A stretch of 64,000 nt of DNA from Paraglaciecola arctica (lineage in GTDB: Bacteria; Pseudomonadota; Gammaproteobacteria; Enterobacterales; Alteromonadaceae): NCBI RefSeq assembly GCF_018861065.1, contig NZ_JAHKQO010000045.1, positions 267,798 through 331,797 of the forward strand, read 5' to 3'. The position numbers and the translations under genes were made by a program. The notes under the pieces are model-generated. The model did not search any database. It had not been told where the DNA came from and saw nothing but the letters and a program-made list of their open reading frames with translations. Within the stretch, counting starts at the first letter, position 1, and every line of letters starts with the position of its first letter. Positions 16,995 through 26,875 of this stretch are shown here, one piece after another.

Positions 16995-19757
16995 TTATAT
17001 TTTGCCTTTCAAACGTCTAATTTCTGCCTTATTTGAGAAAGACATGTCTTGTTTTTCTTCGACCTGTTCTAAAACCTTTTGTGCTGAACTCATTTCTTTT
17101 ATTGCAATCAAAGCCTCTGCATAACGAAGCGCTACATCTATATTTGATTTATCTAATTTGTAAACTTTTTCAAAAACTTTAACTGACTCATTAAACTTCC
17201 CTGTTTTTTGCAACGTAGTCGCATATGTATCTAGAATTGCAGGATACTCAGGACTCAACTCAGCTGCACGTCTAGCATACTCTAAAGCCGCTTCATGATT
17301 ACCTTCTTCAATTAGAATGTAAGCCAAATTATTGAGGGCTCTGGTATTGTCAGGCTCAATTTGGAGTACCGACTCATAGTATTTGCTAGCCAGTGCATAA
17401 TTATTTGAACTAATAGCTAATTCGGCTAATTGAATGTCACTTACAACTGACTTACCCACTTTTAACTGATGTCCTTTCAAAAATGTAATTGCCTCTGAAA
17501 ATTGATTTAACTCCTTAAATGCTTTGGCAACCAATGACGCATTAGTTTGAGTCGAACTTTGCTCGTAAAACGCTTTTAATTTAGGCAAAGCAGAAACTGC
17601 GTCGCCTTTTTCTATCAATATTTGTCCCAATAATCCCTGGCCATAAACGCTTCTCTTGGTTTCTTCAGACAAGTTATTGAAACTTAAAGATGCGGCTTCT
17701 ACGCTTCCTGTAACCAGATTAAAGTATGTAACAAACATGCCAAATTGTTCTTGAGTTGGGAATTTGCTTTGCGCCGTCTTCGCCACAGTCAAAGCCTGAG
17801 AGTAGTTTTTACTTACCTCTTGTAAAGTAATTAAACGGAAATATGCATTCATATTATTAGGTTGTTTCAAAACCCAGTTTTCCGCAACATTAACGGCTTT
17901 ATCAATTTGACCATTTAGATAATAAGCGTTACTAAGAACCACCCAATACTTATCTGGCGTTGTTTCGCCGGTAGTTATTTGCTCTAAAATTGAAATACTC
18001 TTGGTATATTGACTCTGGGTGAAAAGAGCTTGCGCGAACAAAAGGCTAAGCTGTAATTTTTTTGGATCATTATCATAAGCCCTTTCTATTAGTCTTAATC
18101 CGTCTTCTGAGTTACCCAAATCTCTTTGCAAAACAAAATACTTTCTTAATGTATCTATATGATCTGGCTTTGAACGGATAACCTTATTCAGGAATCCAAC
18201 GGCACTTTTCTTATCGCCTTCAGCCACTGCTTTGTCAGAATAATATGTATTTGCAGAAATATTATTAGGATCAAGAATAAGGGCTTCATTATACATATTT
18301 TCCGCTTGATTCGTCTTATTGAGCTTTGAGTAACTAACTGCAGCCAAAATATATCCAAAGACTTGATCTGGTTTTTTTTCGATCCAATTTTTGCTTAACT
18401 CAATAGCTTTATCATAAAGCTCGTTATCGATATAGGCTCTGGCTAATGCAGTATTTGCAGTGTCTTGGTCAGGGTCTAATGCTAGTGCCTGCTCTAAGTC
18501 TGATAATCCATCGATATCATCCAGAGACAAACGCAACATGCCTTTTTGGGCAATCCTTAAGGGGTCGCTAAATTTTATTGCATCAACTTTTTCTAGAATT
18601 GCTTTTCGTTGTGTACTTTGTCCATCATCTATTAACTGGGCGCTAGTTGCTGACAACAAAATCACATCATCCTCGGTTAACCCATCTAGACTAGTTATTG
18701 TGGATCCTAATTCATTCGCTATCCCCAATTTCAATTCCAACACGACCAATATTTTTAAAATTGGATGACGAGGAGGCAATTTATCCTTGATTGAATTCAT
18801 ATGCTTATAGGCTTGTTCGTTTGACCCCAGTCTAAATGCACTAATTCCGGCAATGATTTTGTTTGGTAAGTCATCTGAACCATTTTGAATAGCCTTTTCA
18901 GCAAACTGCTTAGCACTATTAAAATCTTGTGCCTGAAATCGCACCACTCCCTTAAGTTGATTAATAAACGGTTGTTCTGGATTAACTTTCAATAAAACAT
19001 CAATTTCTTTTTCTGCCTCTTCAAACTGCTTGTTTTTTATATATGCGTTAGCTAGAAACACTCTAGATTGATAGGTTTGAGGAAGTAACTCTTTGTATTT
19101 CTCAAAACTTTCCACTGATGTTTTGGTATCTTTTGAAACAGAAGTTAATTGCCCTTTCAACAAATGCGCATCTGCGAAATCAGGCTGCTCTTTTAATATT
19201 TCGTTTATTTTTTCTAAAGAGGTGTCGATTTGTTGGTTACTGAAATCAACATAAGCATTACCTAATTTACTGTATAAAGAGTCTGAAGATATTTCGTTGG
19301 CATCCTCCACAGCCTTTCTAGCTTTGTAGGGCTCATCTAGCTGAAAATGTGCTAAAGCTTTGTATAACAATAGCGAAGTAGTAACTTCTGGTGAAAGGTT
19401 TCTAGATTCTTCCACCAACTGGATAATTTCTGCATTTTTGAACTGCAAACTGTAAACATTTGCCAAAATTGGTAACACTTCGTTAGGCTCGTAACCCAAT
19501 TCAGAAGCCCGTAACAGTTCTTTTTCAGCTGCGGCACTACTACCACGTTGAGCATACAAGCTCCCCAACATAAAACGTGATTTAGGGTCTTGTGGGTTAG
19601 CACTAATTGCATTTTTCAATTCTATGATGGCTGTAGGAATGTCGTTTTCTTGAATTTTTGTTTCTGCTAGTGCGATATGTTCTTCAGACGTTTTTTTTGT
19701 ACAACCTGTAACTATTAAAAATACGCTAAAAATGACCGCGAAGTGAAGTTTTGTCAT
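16995..19757 (-). CDS. prsT: PEP-CTERM system TPR-repeat lipoprotein PrsT
   Basis: A protein of about 920 residues, anchored as a lipoprotein: the N-terminal hydrophobic segment ends in the lipobox LIVTGC. Behind it are more than 20 consecutive tetratricopeptide-type helical repeats, for example around NNLAYILIEEGNHEAALEYA near the C-terminus. Length, lipobox and repeats fit PrsT, the outer-membrane-associated TPR protein conserved at exosortase/PEP-CTERM loci. The ATG at 19757 is preferred over the TTG four codons upstream. It lies next to the two PEP-CTERM genes on the same strand, but no sigma-54 site was found in its upstream region. It probably scaffolds polysaccharide export or the surface proteins. 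Confidence 0.88.
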   Translation of the reverse strand: MTKLHFAVIFSVFLIVTGCTKKTSEEHIALAETKIQENDIPTAIIELKNAISANPQDPKSRFMLGSLYAQRGSSAAAEKELLRASELGYEPNEVLPILANVYSLQFKNAEIIQLVEESRNLSPEVTTSLLLYKALAHFQLDEPYKARKAVEDANEISSDSLYSKLGNAYVDFSNQQIDTSLEKINEILKEQPDFADAHLLKGQLTSVSKDTKTSVESFEKYKELLPQTYQSRVFLANAYIKNKQFEEAEKEIDVLLKVNPEQPFINQLKGVVRFQAQDFNSAKQFAEKAIQNGSDDLPNKIIAGISAFRLGSNEQAYKHMNSIKDKLPPRHPILKILVVLELKLGIANELGSTITSLDGLTEDDVILLSATSAQLIDDGQSTQRKAILEKVDAIKFSDPLRIAQKGMLRLSLDDIDGLSDLEQALALDPDQDTANTALARAYIDNELYDKAIELSKNWIEKKPDQVFGYILAAVSYSKLNKTNQAENMYNEALILDPNNISANTYYSDKAVAEGDKKSAVGFLNKVIRSKPDHIDTLRKYFVLQRDLGNSEDGLRLIERAYDNDPKKLQLSLLFAQALFTQSQYTKSISILEQITTGETTPDKYWVVLSNAYYLNGQIDKAVNVAENWVLKQPNNMNAYFRLITLQEVSKNYSQALTVAKTAQSKFPTQEQFGMFVTYFNLVTGSVEAASLSFNNLSEETKRSVYGQGLLGQILIEKGDAVSALPKLKAFYEQSSTQTNASLVAKAFKELNQFSEAITFLKGHQLKVGKSVVSDIQLAELAISSNNYALASKYYESVLQIEPDNTRALNNLAYILIEEGNHEAALEYARRAAELSPEYPAILDTYATTLQKTGKFNESVKVFEKVYKLDKSNIDVALRYAEALIAIKEMSSAQKVLEQVEEKQDMSFSNKAEIRRLKGKI

Positions 19758-19999
19758 TATTCTATCCAAATTGAATTATTAACTTGTTCATATACTACCC
19801 GTTGGGCCGTGAAAAACACCACTTTTTTGTTGAATCATGTAACTTGAGTTTGCCCAGAAAATCAAAATAACATGGCTTTAACTCTCTAATATCCATGCTA
19901 TTTTTACAAATTAGAGATTTTACTATGTGATTTAAAGTGGTATTCGGTTAGCCTTATTAGATTAAAACTTTGTATCTACCTTGGATTAACTTGTCGCAA

Positions 20000-21163
20000 A
20001 TGGAAACGGATCCCATGCCTTCTTTACATTTTCAGACTCGCTCATATTATGTGAACGATAGTCACGTGGAGGAACTAACCCACAAATGGTTAGCTTTGCA
20101 GAACAAGACGAATACTTCAGCTTTTGTTGCTTGGTTTTGGATAAAACAGTGGCTAGCTCAAAAAAATTTAACCACTAAAAACTGTTTATGCATTGAAGTT
20201 TCTCAAGGCCAGGAAACTCTCGGTTTAGCGCTATTTGGTACAAAAACCAAAAAAATATTTCTGGGGTTACGCTTCAATCAGTATTTTTTACATAAAAGCG
20301 GCAATATCAAGGAAGACCAAACTTGGATCGAACATAATTCATTTTTGCTCCACAAAAACTATGAACAACAATTGACCAACGAAATTTGTCAAGAACTGGT
20401 AAAAAGTGACACAGTAGATGACATTAAGATAGGCCTGAGTTCTCCCAAGTTTATCGATACTCTAAACTTTGAAGGCTTTAATAGAAGAACAGAACTCTCA
20501 TCAATCGGTTATTTGGCCAACTTAGAGACTTGCTCTACATTAGAGGATTATCTGAGTAGTCTATCAAGAAATACTCGCTCTCATATTAAACGCTCAATAA
20601 AACTCTTAAATGAACAGTCTCCACTACGACTTGAATTGGCAAGAGAGCCCTCAGAAAAACAAGCAGTATTTACACAGATTGCCGAATTACATCGCATCAA
20701 ATGGCGTTCCACTGTTTACGGTAGTGGCTTTGATAACCCGTGTTTCTATGATTTTCACCAAGCGCTAATTCAGGCACCGCATTCCGAAAAAAATTGCAGG
20801 TTATATACCTTATATCAAGATGAGGTTGCACTGGGCCATGTCTATTTATTGACCTATGGTGAAAAGTGGAGTTTTTATCTATCAGCACTACATTTTAATG
20901 CCGACAACCGCATCAAAGTAGGATTAGTAATTCACAGTTTGATTATTGAACAAGCGATTAAAGAAGGAGTTAAGGTTTACGACTTTTTAGCTGGCGAAGC
21001 CCAATACAAAAAATCTTTATCTAATGCACAGCCTTATGAACAAAATATATACTGTTTCTATCACAACACACCCTTACTACTTTTCAGAGAACTATTGAGA
21101 AAATGGAAACGTTTATTATTTGGCAGGTTATTTTCGAACCTTCGGTTGAAATTAAATGATTGA
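20000..21163 (+). CDS. GNAT family acyltransferase, FemAB/BioF2-like
   Basis: About 388 residues. The central and C-terminal part (about residues 185-360) fits the FemAB-like GNAT fold, with SRNTRSHIKRSIK as the typical basic segment, then WRSTVYGSGF and the late VYDFLAGEAQYKKSL motif. Such proteins transfer an aminoacyl or acyl group to a sugar or peptide amine and recur in exosortase-linked polysaccharide clusters. The ATG at 20000 is chosen. A TTG 30 bases earlier is possible, and neither has a convincing ribosome binding site. Its 3' end overlaps the next gene by 8 bases, so it heads the long plus-strand cluster. Confidence 0.8.
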   Translation: METDPMPSLHFQTRSYYVNDSHVEELTHKWLALQNKTNTSAFVAWFWIKQWLAQKNLTTKNCLCIEVSQGQETLGLALFGTKTKKIFLGLRFNQYFLHKSGNIKEDQTWIEHNSFLLHKNYEQQLTNEICQELVKSDTVDDIKIGLSSPKFIDTLNFEGFNRRTELSSIGYLANLETCSTLEDYLSSLSRNTRSHIKRSIKLLNEQSPLRLELAREPSEKQAVFTQIAELHRIKWRSTVYGSGFDNPCFYDFHQALIQAPHSEKNCRLYTLYQDEVALGHVYLLTYGEKWSFYLSALHFNADNRIKVGLVIHSLIIEQAIKEGVKVYDFLAGEAQYKKSLSNAQPYEQNIYCFYHNTPLLLFRELLRKWKRLLFGRLFSNLRLKLND

Positions 21164-23750
21164 TTCTCCGTCCATAAAACTGCCAATAGAATTTGAATCT
21201 AATGTCGATTCAAATCAGAAACTAGTTAGCGAAGTATCTGTACCTCTACCTAAATCAATGGTGTTCGCACTAGAGCAATTGTCTGTAACGACGGTCCCAA
21301 CTCATCAGTCAGATATTCCCAATGAAATCGACGCTCTTTGCCAAGTTGTCTCGTATTGGCCAGATAACAGCATCAAATGGGCAAAACTTACGATTGAGCG
21401 TGTCAATCAAACACAATTGTATTTGAATATTAACAGCGCTCAAAAAGAAACACCTGATAATGCAAACAAGCAATTTGTAGCAAACGCTAATGACATTGAT
21501 AACTACTCTTATAAGAGTGGCAGCAATACTCTAACTTTGGACCTAGCTAACCATCAACTTGCGATCTTAGATGATAACAATAACACTATTTTATCACTCG
21601 ACTCAGATGACCTTGCACTTACAGATAGTCAGGGACAGTCGTTAAAAGCTAGCTTAGACACTGCCACTGCAATACAACAAGATAATTTAAAAAATAGCCT
21701 TTCTTCGGCCCTAACATTGAAAATAGAAGGACATTTTTTAGATACTTTAGTGCGCTTTCAACTGATTGTTGATTGGTTGATTCCATATGACTTGGTCAAG
21801 TTTACGCTGCAAATACATAATACCAACCGAGCTACGCATCAGGGCGGCAAGTGGGATTTAGGGGATCCAGGTTCATTTCATTTTAAATCTCTTGATATTA
21901 AATTAAGCACCTCTCAAAAGTTTCAAGCAAAAAACCATACGTTTACTGATGTTCAGAATAACCAAAGCTTTAATGCCGAGAGTTTTTTCTGCGAACAATT
22001 TTCGAGTGGTGGAGAAAATTGGCAAAGCCCTGTCCATGTTAACCACAATAACCAAGTTGAAATTAACAAGAATGGTTTTGTACTAAAACATGGCGAAAAT
22101 GAACACACCGGCTTGCGTTGTAAGCCAGTTGTCAGATTAAAAAACAATCTCGCATTGACTCTCAACCAATTTTGGCAAAATTTCCCGAAATCACTGGCAG
22201 TATCCAACAACACAGTGACGTTGGGATTATTTCCATCAACTCATTATCTACACGAATTACAAGGTGGCGAGAAAAAAACGCATAGCTTTTGGGTTTCACT
22301 CAACAGCGACAATAATGATTTAACTTCATCTCATTTAAATAACCGCGGCTTTATTGATTGGGATTGGACCAATCAATGTGACTTATACCCTTTTATTGAA
22401 AAAGAAACCGTCAACGCAAACACACTCCAATCCATTATCGACTTGGGTATAGATAGCACGTCAAGTTTTATGGCTAAGCGCGAAACTCTTGATGAATATG
22501 GCTGGCGCAACTTTGGTGAGCTTTATGCCGATCACGAAACGGCAGGTTACCAAGGCAAAGACCTATTTGTATCTCACTATAACAACCAATATGACCCAAT
22601 CTACGGTTTCCTAAGGCAATATTTAACCACGGGCAACAATAAGTGGTTTGAACTGGCAGATGACTTAGCCGCACATGTAAAAGATATAGACATCTACCAC
22701 ACCACCCTAGATAAAAACGAATATAACGGTGGTTTGTTTTGGCATACCGATCATTACTTACAGGCATTTACATCGAGTCACCGATCTTACTCAAAACATC
22801 AGGCCAATGACGTATATCAAGACCACGCGGGAGGCGGAGGACCAGGTGGTCAGCACTGCTATACCACAGGTTTGTACTTACATTACTGCATGACCGGCCA
22901 AGAGAGTTCAAAAGACGCAGTCCTCAAACTAGCGGACTGGATTACCCAGGTATATGAAGGTACAGGAACTTGCCTTGAACTATTGTTAGCATTTAAAAAC
23001 CGACATGTTGCCGGTTATAAGAATCATTTCACCGGGCAATACCCGTTAGACAGAGGCATAGCCAATTATGTCAATGCGTTACTTGATAGTTTTGAGCTAA
23101 CTCAAGATCACAACTACCTAAGTCAGGTACAACACATTCTTACAAACACCTTACATCCAGATGAAAATCTGGCCGAACGAGACTTAGAAAATGTAGAAAA
23201 CACTTGGTTTTATACGGTGCTACTTCAAGCCCTTTGTCGATTTTTACAAGTAAAACTAAGTCGACAAGAGTTTGATGAATACTTTTATTATTGCCGAGAT
23301 TGTTTATTAAATTTTGGCGACTGGATGTTAGAACATGAGTACCCTTATCTACAAAAACCAGACATTTTGGAATATCCAAATGATACTTGGACTGCACAAG
23401 ATCTGCGTAAAGCCCATGTATTAGCAGGAGCTTATTACTTTGCGCCAAACAAAAAGGCGGAGTATTTGGACAAAGCACTGTTTTTTCAACACTATGTTAC
23501 TGATAAACTTACAAAAGCAGATACCAAAACCTATACACGGATTTTAGTATTGCTGATGCAAAATCAAGGAGCGATGGAGTTTTTCCAAAAGCGCCCTTCC
23601 CCTGTAATTTTTGCACCCAGAAAAAACTGGCCAACAGCTAAATACCAGCAAACTACGCTACTTGGCGGTTTAACTAAGGTATTAGCTAAGAGGTTGATAA
23701 CCCTTTCGCCTAAAGCCGAACTTGACTGGTTAAAAAAACGTTTAGCCTAA
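21156..23750 (+). CDS. PcRGLX/YetA-like RIFT-barrel protein, putative polysaccharide lyase
   Basis: An 864-residue protein. The N-terminal part has the WPDNSIKWAKL motif (residues 68-78) typical of the RIFT-barrel domain of the exo-rhamnogalacturonan lyase-like (PL26/YetA) family. A beta-sandwich region with GGKWDLGDPGSFHFKSL follows. The C-terminal half looks like an alpha/alpha toroid, including the conserved DHAGGGGPGGQHC at 556-568. Relatives cleave uronic-acid-containing polysaccharides. No signal peptide is visible, so it would act in the cytoplasm unless exported another way, which is odd for a lyase. It sits between a FemAB-like gene and a glycosyltransferase, so editing or turnover of the cell's own polymer is likely. 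The activity is not provable here. Confidence 0.72.
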   Translation: MIDSPSIKLPIEFESNVDSNQKLVSEVSVPLPKSMVFALEQLSVTTVPTHQSDIPNEIDALCQVVSYWPDNSIKWAKLTIERVNQTQLYLNINSAQKETPDNANKQFVANANDIDNYSYKSGSNTLTLDLANHQLAILDDNNNTILSLDSDDLALTDSQGQSLKASLDTATAIQQDNLKNSLSSALTLKIEGHFLDTLVRFQLIVDWLIPYDLVKFTLQIHNTNRATHQGGKWDLGDPGSFHFKSLDIKLSTSQKFQAKNHTFTDVQNNQSFNAESFFCEQFSSGGENWQSPVHVNHNNQVEINKNGFVLKHGENEHTGLRCKPVVRLKNNLALTLNQFWQNFPKSLAVSNNTVTLGLFPSTHYLHELQGGEKKTHSFWVSLNSDNNDLTSSHLNNRGFIDWDWTNQCDLYPFIEKETVNANTLQSIIDLGIDSTSSFMAKRETLDEYGWRNFGELYADHETAGYQGKDLFVSHYNNQYDPIYGFLRQYLTTGNNKWFELADDLAAHVKDIDIYHTTLDKNEYNGGLFWHTDHYLQAFTSSHRSYSKHQANDVYQDHAGGGGPGGQHCYTTGLYLHYCMTGQESSKDAVLKLADWITQVYEGTGTCLELLLAFKNRHVAGYKNHFTGQYPLDRGIANYVNALLDSFELTQDHNYLSQVQHILTNTLHPDENLAERDLENVENTWFYTVLLQALCRFLQVKLSRQEFDEYFYYCRDCLLNFGDWMLEHEYPYLQKPDILEYPNDTWTAQDLRKAHVLAGAYYFAPNKKAEYLDKALFFQHYVTDKLTKADTKTYTRILVLLMQNQGAMEFFQKRPSPVIFAPRKNWPTAKYQQTTLLGGLTKVLAKRLITLSPKAELDWLKKRLA

Positions 23751-23780
23751 ACCCAAAAAAAACAGGATTAACAAACACAG

Positions 23781-24737
23781 ATGCAGGTATCTTTTATTAT
23801 TCCCCATAAAGGAAGGTTTGAAATGTTGAAACAAACACTTCAATCTATTAGCCAGCAATCCTGTGATCTACAAACAATTGAAGTCATAGTGGTCAGTCAA
23901 ACACCTGAAATACAAAAACAAACTCTGCTAGACAATCCATCGCTAAACCTTAGGGTTTATATCCGTCCTGAAAACAACACCATTTCAGCGCTGCGCAACT
24001 ACGGTGTAACACAGGCTCAAGGGCAATTTTTGGCTTTTCTTGATGCGGATATCTGGCTGTCAAAAAACTGGACACTGCAAATGATGGCTGAATTAACAAC
24101 GAATTCGAATAGAATTATCAGTAGCGCCAAGCAAATTTGTCATGACGATGCACCGCCGCTAGAAAAAATCCGCACTAGTCTTAGCAATGCTGAAATAGAT
24201 ACTGATGTCGCTTTTTTACCTGGTCGAAATTTATTTTTAACTCAAACCTCATTCGATAAGATTGGAGGATTTCCCGAACATCTCATCACCTGCGAGGATT
24301 ACTTTTTTACCGACCAAGCAGCCAAACTGGGTAAGCTTTATTACACTTCAGCCGCCACTTATGTCCATCTAGGCGAAGACAAAGCCTATAAGGCCATGTT
24401 TGACAAAGAAATTTGGCGAGGCCAATCAAATTTACAATCTATTTCTGGGCGTAATATCCCCTTTAGAGAATGGCCGAGCTTTATCGCACCTCCAGCTATT
24501 TTGTTGCTGTTTTCAATATCCTTGTTATTGCTTGTTTTAGGGCAGTTGTCTTTAGCTTTAGTGGCCTTTTTAGTAGCGGCACTTCCCATTTTTGTATACA
24601 GTTTGCGACTGTATGCTTTAGCAGATAAAAAAATCAAATTTATTCATATTGTTAAATTTTATGTTTATTACTTTCCGGCACGAGCAATTGGTACGGTTTT
24701 AGGTTTGTTTAAATCCATCGGCGTAAAGACACATTAA
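23781..24737 (+). CDS. Family 2 glycosyltransferase with C-terminal membrane helices
   Basis: A 318-residue protein. The GT-A domain begins VSFIIPHKGR and carries the nucleotide/metal-binding DAD at residues 88-90 in FLAFLDAD, and a later CEDYFF acidic motif serves as the likely catalytic base region. Two hydrophobic segments at about 230-275 (AILLLFSISLLLLVLG and the following one) anchor it to the inner membrane. It adds one sugar of the repeat unit from an NDP-sugar. The donor is not predictable. It lies 12 bases before the next glycosyltransferase, in one operon. Confidence 0.88.
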   Translation: MQVSFIIPHKGRFEMLKQTLQSISQQSCDLQTIEVIVVSQTPEIQKQTLLDNPSLNLRVYIRPENNTISALRNYGVTQAQGQFLAFLDADIWLSKNWTLQMMAELTTNSNRIISSAKQICHDDAPPLEKIRTSLSNAEIDTDVAFLPGRNLFLTQTSFDKIGGFPEHLITCEDYFFTDQAAKLGKLYYTSAATYVHLGEDKAYKAMFDKEIWRGQSNLQSISGRNIPFREWPSFIAPPAILLLFSISLLLLVLGQLSLALVAFLVAALPIFVYSLRLYALADKKIKFIHIVKFYVYYFPARAIGTVLGLFKSIGVKTH

Positions 24738-24749
24738 GGATAATCACCT

Positions 24750-25868
24750 ATGACGCAAACTATCAATGTGCTGCAGTTTATATGTCCAACCGGATTTTAC
24801 GGTGCGGAGCGCTGGGTATTGGCCTTAGCTAAACATTTGGATACAGCCAAAGTACGCTGCGACTTAGCGGTGACTATGGAGCCAGAACAGAAACCTTTAG
24901 AACTCGTCAACGAGTACCAAAAATTAGAATTGCCTTGCCATATTGTAAATATGAAGAACAAGTTTGACCTATCAGCCGTATCTAAAATGGCTGAATTAAT
25001 CAAAGAAAAGAATATTCATATTGTGCACACTCATGGTTACAAGTCCGACATCATTGGCGTATTAGCCGCCAGAAAAGCAGGTGTTCCCTGCGTAGTAACG
25101 CCCCATGGCTTTGAAAACGCCAAAGACATTAAATTACGTACTTTTATTTGGCTAGGATGCCAGGCTATGAAATATGCCACTAAAGTGGTGCCGTTATCTC
25201 AACAACTTATGCGTGACTGCAAACGCATGGGTGTGAAAGAACAAAAAACCTTATACATTCAAAACGGTGTCGACCTTTCAGAAGTCGAAGCCACCGCTAT
25301 TCCAGAAAGACTCAATCCAATAGAAAAACGCATTGGTTTTGTAGGTCAGATGATTAGCCGCAAAAACATATTCGATATTTTGGATATATTTGAGAAACTT
25401 CATGAGAAACACCCTAATACTCGTTTAGTACTTTTAGGTGATGGCGATGCACGAGCCGAATTAGAAAAATACAGTCAAACTCTTGTTAGTAGAACTCATA
25501 TTGAGTTTTTAGGGTTTCGTGATGACAGGTTGTCCTTGTTAAAGTCATTTGATTTATTTGTGATGACATCCACCCTCGAAGGTATTCCCCGCTGTCTTAT
25601 GGAAGCGACCGCCGCCAGTATCCCAGTAGCGGCCTACGATATAGCAGGTATCGATCAGTTAATTGAGCACAAAAAAACGGGGCTACTTGCTCCCCTAGGT
25701 GAAAAAGACGAATTACAAGGCTATTGGGAAACATTATTATTTAATCACGACTATGCAACTGAATTAGCGGCGAATGCCAAAGACTTTGTATATCAGCATT
25801 ATTCAGCCAATCGAATGGCACAAGAATATACCGAGCTGTTTGAACATTTAGCTACGGAGGCCCAGTGA
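24750..25868 (+). CDS. Family 4 glycosyltransferase
   Basis: A 372-residue GT-B protein. The N-terminal domain has the acceptor-side GFYGAERWVL and HTHGYKSD motifs. The C-terminal GT4 domain has RIGFVGQM and the E-x7-E region EGIPRCLMEATAASIPV, which binds the donor nucleotide sugar. It is cytoplasmic or peripheral to the membrane and works on the lipid-linked repeat unit. Its stop overlaps the GTG start of the deacetylase gene (GTGA), indicating coupled translation. The sugar specificity is unknown. Confidence 0.88.
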   Translation: MTQTINVLQFICPTGFYGAERWVLALAKHLDTAKVRCDLAVTMEPEQKPLELVNEYQKLELPCHIVNMKNKFDLSAVSKMAELIKEKNIHIVHTHGYKSDIIGVLAARKAGVPCVVTPHGFENAKDIKLRTFIWLGCQAMKYATKVVPLSQQLMRDCKRMGVKEQKTLYIQNGVDLSEVEATAIPERLNPIEKRIGFVGQMISRKNIFDILDIFEKLHEKHPNTRLVLLGDGDARAELEKYSQTLVSRTHIEFLGFRDDRLSLLKSFDLFVMTSTLEGIPRCLMEATAASIPVAAYDIAGIDQLIEHKKTGLLAPLGEKDELQGYWETLLFNHDYATELAANAKDFVYQHYSANRMAQEYTELFEHLATEAQ

Positions 25869-26875
25869 ATTCCAAGGACGATAAACAACCGATTATTTTT
25901 GTATTGACCATAGATACTGAAGAAGAATGGGATTGGTCTGGCCCCTTCCCTCAGAAAGTGGCCAATGTTAACAATATCGAAAAATTACCTGCTTTTAATA
26001 ATATCTGCGAAAACTTGGGCATCAGACCCACCTATTTTGTGGACTATGCGGTATCTGATAACAAAATCGCAGTAGAAAAAATGCTCACTTTTAGCAACAA
26101 AGGCAACTGCGAAATTGGTGCGCATTTACATCCTTGGTGTAACCCTCCCTATTATGAACAAGTTGGTGAAGCCGAATCCCATGTTATCAATTTACCCGTT
26201 GAGCAAGTTTCCAATAAATTAGATATGTTAATGGCAAGCCTTGAATCAGGATTTGGGGTAAAGGCTAAATCATTTAGAACCGGCAGGTGGGGCATAAACA
26301 AAGATGTCATGGAATTGTTAGTCAATAGTGGCATTACCGTTGACTCAAGTGTGTATCCTTTTTACCAAAATGAGTATTTTAGCTGTGTTGGCTCGCCAAC
26401 CCTGCCCTATTGGCCCGACTTAATCGATCCTCTAAAACAAGGCAAGCAACAAAGCATTTACGAACTGCCAGTTACCGTAGGCTTTAACCGTACAAATTTT
26501 GAATTATCCAATGATGTACATGTGGCATTCGCTAAACCACCTTTAAGCTGGACCCGTTTTAACGGCCTCGCTTGGCATTCTAATCTATTGAGAAAAATTT
26601 ACCTTTGCCCAGAATTATCAGCGGCAGAAGACATGTTAACCTTGTGTGATAAGGTCATCGATAAGGGTTACCCGATTTTACATATGTATATGCACAGCTC
26701 TAGCTTACTGGATAACCAAGTGGGATTATTAGAGAGTGATCAAGATCCCTTCGACTTTATCAGTGATGCAGTCACCAAAGTGGTGACCCAATTAAAATCC
26801 AAATATGACATTGAATTTTGCACTATTTCTGAAGCAGCAGAAAAATTACAGACTATGGATACCCCTGCTGAATGA
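25865..26875 (+). CDS. Polysaccharide deacetylase family protein
   Basis: A 336-residue NodB-like protein. FVLTIDTEEEWDW carries the first catalytic-site aspartate (Asp17), and EIGAHLHPW (83-91) supplies histidine ligands. SFRTGRWG contains the conserved arginine, and ILHMYMHSSSL near the C-terminus provides the late histidine motif. Such enzymes remove N- or O-acetyl groups from the repeat unit, and the class is common in exosortase-linked clusters. No signal peptide is seen, so it would act on a cytoplasmic lipid-linked intermediate. The GTG start overlaps the previous stop, and the end overlaps the FemAB gene (ATGA). Confidence 0.82.
   Translation: MNSKDDKQPIIFVLTIDTEEEWDWSGPFPQKVANVNNIEKLPAFNNICENLGIRPTYFVDYAVSDNKIAVEKMLTFSNKGNCEIGAHLHPWCNPPYYEQVGEAESHVINLPVEQVSNKLDMLMASLESGFGVKAKSFRTGRWGINKDVMELLVNSGITVDSSVYPFYQNEYFSCVGSPTLPYWPDLIDPLKQGKQQSIYELPVTVGFNRTNFELSNDVHVAFAKPPLSWTRFNGLAWHSNLLRKIYLCPELSAAEDMLTLCDKVIDKGYPILHMYMHSSSLLDNQVGLLESDQDPFDFISDAVTKVVTQLKSKYDIEFCTISEAAEKLQTMDTPAE

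Noticed and set aside
19770..19930. A 19-base element upstream of prsT or the GNAT gene
   Set aside because: Only a TTTTTACA half-match (near 19895-19905) was found. The GACACT half is missing.
19938..19953. Possible sigma-54 promoter before the GNAT gene at 20000
   Set aside because: TGGTATTCGGTTAGCC keeps GG and GC spacing but few other consensus bases, and no copy of the 19-base element lies upstream at the expected distance.
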